This document shows positions 61,767 to 64,000 of a stretch of DNA of 64,000 bases, one piece after another. Each line of letters opens with the position of its first letter. The first letter of the stretch is position 1. This DNA comes from Hyphomicrobium sp. D-2. GTDB taxonomy: Bacteria; Pseudomonadota; Alphaproteobacteria; Rhizobiales; Hyphomicrobiaceae. A program made the translations under genes and the position numbers. Below the pieces are notes generated by a model, which had not been told where the DNA came from, did no database searches, and saw only the letters and a list, made by a program, of their open reading frames with translations. Location of the stretch: assembly GCF_029872155.1 (NCBI RefSeq), contig NZ_JARXLA010000003.1, forward strand, positions 124,001 through 188,000, given 5' to 3'.

Positions 61767-62644
61767 TCGATCCGCGCCGGCCTGAAGACGATGCGCCGCC
61801 GCCGGATCTTCCTTATCAGTTGGCCTGGCGCAGCTCGGAGGTCCGAGCCGGTGCCCATCGCGGCAAGCGCGAAGGAGCCGGGGGCTTCTTCCGTGACGTG
61901 GCGCCGTTGCTGCGCAGTCCTGATCCGCGGCGACTGGACCTGCGCGTCAGTGCGCGCGATCCGTTTGAGGGATTGCACGTCCGTCGCTTTGAGCAAAAGG
62001 CAACGGTCACGGTTTATGCGCTGGTTGACGTGTCAGCGTCGATGGGTTTCCGGGGCGCTTCTGACAAGATGCGCCTTGCAGCCGATCTTTGCGCGGCACT
62101 GGCCTCGGCTGTGCGCCGGGCTGGCGATGCATTCGGCCTTATAGGTTGCGACGCAGAAGTTCAGAAGGAACTCACGTTTCTCGCCACCCGTGCACGCGGC
62201 AGTGAGGTTGAGATGCTCCGGCGGTTGCGGAACTTCACCCCCCGCGGCGCCGGCACCGGTGGAATGGTCGATGCCGCAGCGCTGGTTGGCGGTGGTCGAA
62301 AGGTGATATTTCTCATCTCAGATTTTTATATGCCGCGCCCGGAGATTGAGGCAATCTTTGGGGCTCTTGCCCGGCACGACATCATTCCGATCGTGCTGTC
62401 TGACACTGCGGAACTTGAAAGGCTACCTCGGTGGGGGCTTCTGTCGCTCACCGATTTAGAGGTTGGCCGGCGGCGTCTCGTCGTCATGCGCCCGCGCTTG
62501 TGGGAGGCATGGCAAAGGAGGAGCGGACGCCGCCGAGCCGATCTAAAATCGATCGCGGGCCGATATGGCCGCACGCCCTTCGTGGTGGAAGATCGTATCG
62601 ATTGGGAACGACTAAGCGGGTATCTCGCGGGCGGTGTGGCATGA
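61763..62644 (+). CDS. mxaS: DUF58-family protein MxaS
   Basis: The 293-residue protein has DLRVSARDPFEGLHVRRFEQKATVTVYALVDVSASMGF, the usual DUF58 segment with a MIDAS-like D-x-S-x-S (89-93). LIGCDAEVQKELTFL, GGRKVIFLISDFYMPRPEIEAIFGALARHDIIPIVL and a C-terminal region continue the VWA-like fold. No signal peptide is present. It overlaps mxaR and mxaA by ATGA on each side. It is the expected MxaR partner in methanol dehydrogenase maturation. Confidence 0.93.
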   Translation: MIDPRRPEDDAPPPDLPYQLAWRSSEVRAGAHRGKREGAGGFFRDVAPLLRSPDPRRLDLRVSARDPFEGLHVRRFEQKATVTVYALVDVSASMGFRGASDKMRLAADLCAALASAVRRAGDAFGLIGCDAEVQKELTFLATRARGSEVEMLRRLRNFTPRGAGTGGMVDAAALVGGGRKVIFLISDFYMPRPEIEAIFGALARHDIIPIVLSDTAELERLPRWGLLSLTDLEVGRRRLVVMRPRLWEAWQRRSGRRRADLKSIAGRYGRTPFVVEDRIDWERLSGYLAGGVA

Positions 62645-63564
62645 TGCGAGTGATATTGCTCGGCTTGGTTGCGTTGTTCGTAGCGTCGGCTCCGGTATCG
62701 GCTGAGCCGTCTCTGGCGCTGAAAGATCCGCGCTCGTTTGGCTACTTCCTCGGCGATACGCTGACGCGTGAAGTGATACTGCGTGTTGATGCTGGCGAGA
62801 CGCTGGAGATGGCGTCGGTTCCGCTGGCCGGCCCTGTCAATTACTGGCTGGAACTCAACGACGTAAAGCTGGATACCGAATCCAGCGGCGGCGGTTCTAC
62901 GACCTACCGACTGGTGTTGAACTACCAGACGTTCTACACGCCGCTCGACCCACGCAAGCTCACGATTCCGGGTTTTGCGCTGAAGGTTGCCGGCGCTTCG
63001 GGAACGGGTGAGGTAACTGTTCCGGGCTTCGAGTTCATCAGTTCGCCGATCCGTCAGTTGTTCGCATCCAGCAGCCAAAGCAGCGGAAGCTCCGTTGCCC
63101 TGCAGCCGGATGTGGTGCCGTATCCGTTGACGACCGGGCGCGAGCGCACGGCTATGCTGGTGTCAGGTTTGATTGCGCTCGGTTCGCTGATCGCGCTGGC
63201 GTGGCATCAGGCGTGGTGGCCGTTCCACAAGCGTGCTGCCCGGCCATTCACTGACACGGCGCGTTATCTGCGCTCGAATGCAGGCAAGCTGCAGGATGCC
63301 AGCGGTTATCGCACGGCGCTGTTGCGGCTCCACCGGGCATTCGATCTCAGAGCCGGACGCCGCGTGTTGGCCGATGACGTCGATGGGTTCTTAGCCGATC
63401 ATCCGGAGTTCAAGCCCTACGCGACGGAAGTCGAGGCCATGTTCGCCTCGTCGCGGCAGACGTTCTTCGGCAACAATGTTGAGGGCGCCAGCAAGCAGTT
63501 GCCGCTTTCAGCGCTGACGGATCTCAGCTCCAAGCTGGCGGTGGCGGAACGGAGCGCGGGATGA
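62641..63564 (+). CDS. mxaA: Methanol dehydrogenase assembly protein MxaA
   Basis: I chose the ATG at 62641, which overlaps the mxaS stop; the open frame extends upstream only as a shadow of mxaS. The 307-residue product has a signal peptide (VILLGLVALFVASAPVSAEP), a periplasmic beta-rich domain to about residue 155, one transmembrane helix (TAMLVSGLIALGSLIALAWHQAWW) and a cytoplasmic tail. MxaA is one of the proteins needed to load calcium into methanol dehydrogenase. Position between mxaS and mxaC is the standard order. Confidence 0.9.
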   Translation: MMRVILLGLVALFVASAPVSAEPSLALKDPRSFGYFLGDTLTREVILRVDAGETLEMASVPLAGPVNYWLELNDVKLDTESSGGGSTTYRLVLNYQTFYTPLDPRKLTIPGFALKVAGASGTGEVTVPGFEFISSPIRQLFASSSQSSGSSVALQPDVVPYPLTTGRERTAMLVSGLIALGSLIALAWHQAWWPFHKRAARPFTDTARYLRSNAGKLQDASGYRTALLRLHRAFDLRAGRRVLADDVDGFLADHPEFKPYATEVEAMFASSRQTFFGNNVEGASKQLPLSALTDLSSKLAVAERSAG

Positions 63565-64000
63565 ACCTTGCGCTCACATATCCCTGGGTGCTCGCGTTAA
63601 TTCCGCTCGCGTTGTTACCGCTGACTTTCGCGATACAGCGCCGCCAGGGGTATCCGTCGCTTGCGGGCGTGGAGCCTGACGGCCTGTCGCGCGCGGTCGA
63701 TATCGGCCTGCACCTGCTTGGCGCACTTGCGATCCTATCGCTGTTGGCTGCAATTGGCGGACTGCACCTCAAGGGGCAGACGGTCGAACGTGTTGGTGAG
63801 GGTTCGCACGTTGTGCTGCTGCTCGACCGCTCCAGCAGCATGGACGAAACCTTCGCGGGCAAGCAGGCAACGGAAACGGAAGCTTCGAAGTCATCAGTAG
63901 CGCGTGAATTGATGCGTGAGTTCATCAATCGGCGCGACCACGATCGCTTCGGTGTGGCCGCGTTCTCGACCATGGCGATGCCGGTGCTGCCGATTACCAG
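63561..64000 (+). CDS. mxaC: VWA-domain protein MxaC, N-terminal part
   Basis: The gene starts at an ATG overlapping the mxaA stop and runs off the window; 146 codons are visible. It begins MNLALTYPWVLALIPLALLPLTFA, a membrane helix, has a second helix at about 48-66 (IGLHLLGALAILSLLAAIG), and then a VWA domain with the MIDAS motif DRSSS (89-93) in VVLLLDRSSSM. This is the MxaC pattern. With MxaR, MxaS and MxaA it makes up the calcium-insertion machinery; mxaK, L and D would be expected beyond the edge. Confidence 0.92.
   Translation, partial: MNLALTYPWVLALIPLALLPLTFAIQRRQGYPSLAGVEPDGLSRAVDIGLHLLGALAILSLLAAIGGLHLKGQTVERVGEGSHVVLLLDRSSSMDETFAGKQATETEASKSSVARELMREFINRRDHDRFGVAAFSTMAMPVLPIT

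Overview
The window is GC-rich chromosomal DNA from a Gram-negative methylotroph, most likely an alphaproteobacterium of the Hyphomicrobium type (inference). The main evidence is the start of a calcium-type methanol dehydrogenase operon, mxaFJGIRSAC (56607 to the window end). Its large subunit has the MxaF residue pattern, and it is accompanied by the MxaI small subunit and cytochrome cL. A dihydropteroate-synthase-like protein of the kind linked to tetrahydromethanopterin synthesis, cobalamin assembly genes, a cobalamin riboswitch, TamA/TamB and RND pumps fit the same picture. I saw no rRNA, tRNA, CRISPR array, transposase or prophage.

Layout. 1-3150: end of a cobalamin nucleotide-loop locus (phosphatase fragment, cobS, an unknown membrane protein, cobU, bluB). 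3190-7690: AcrB-type RND pump and adaptor. 7910-9640: DoxX protein and an ECF sigma factor with its NrsF-type anti-sigma, preceded by a sigma-F-like promoter. 9750-17470: MdtABC-like pump. 17900-23190: small membrane protein, an unrecognised secreted protein behind a perfect palindrome, purine permease, small protein and diguanylate cyclase. 23190-30245: a long non-coding stretch with an 11-bp-phased repeat array, then tamA-tamB. 30560-36100: DEAD-box helicase, AI-2E-family protein and membrane metallophosphoesterase. 36280-40350: cobalamin riboswitch, btuF-btuC-btuD and a DUF1289 fusion protein. 40375-43615: serine hydrolase and the dihydropteroate-synthase-like protein.

44050-54000 holds a full set of ebo genes (A to F). 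eboD-E-C-A-B run on the plus strand. eboF, overlapping an isopentenyl-diphosphate isomerase gene (idi), runs on the minus strand. Between the two arms are a cytochrome-cL-like protein and a secreted PQQ-sugar-dehydrogenase-like protein. Known ebo clusters are linked to moving a precursor to the periplasm; here the prenyl supply gene and periplasmic redox genes suggest an undescribed isoprenoid-linked or exported metabolite. This is the most interesting system in the window.

54200-64000: a DUF3617 protein, a strong bidirectional terminator, a NarL-type regulator (MxaB candidate) and a lipoprotein (MxaH candidate) on the minus strand. The mxa operon then runs off the right edge inside mxaC. MxaF/MxaI oxidise methanol with PQQ, MxaG takes the electrons, MxaJ assists, and MxaR/S/A/C are assembly or calcium-insertion factors.
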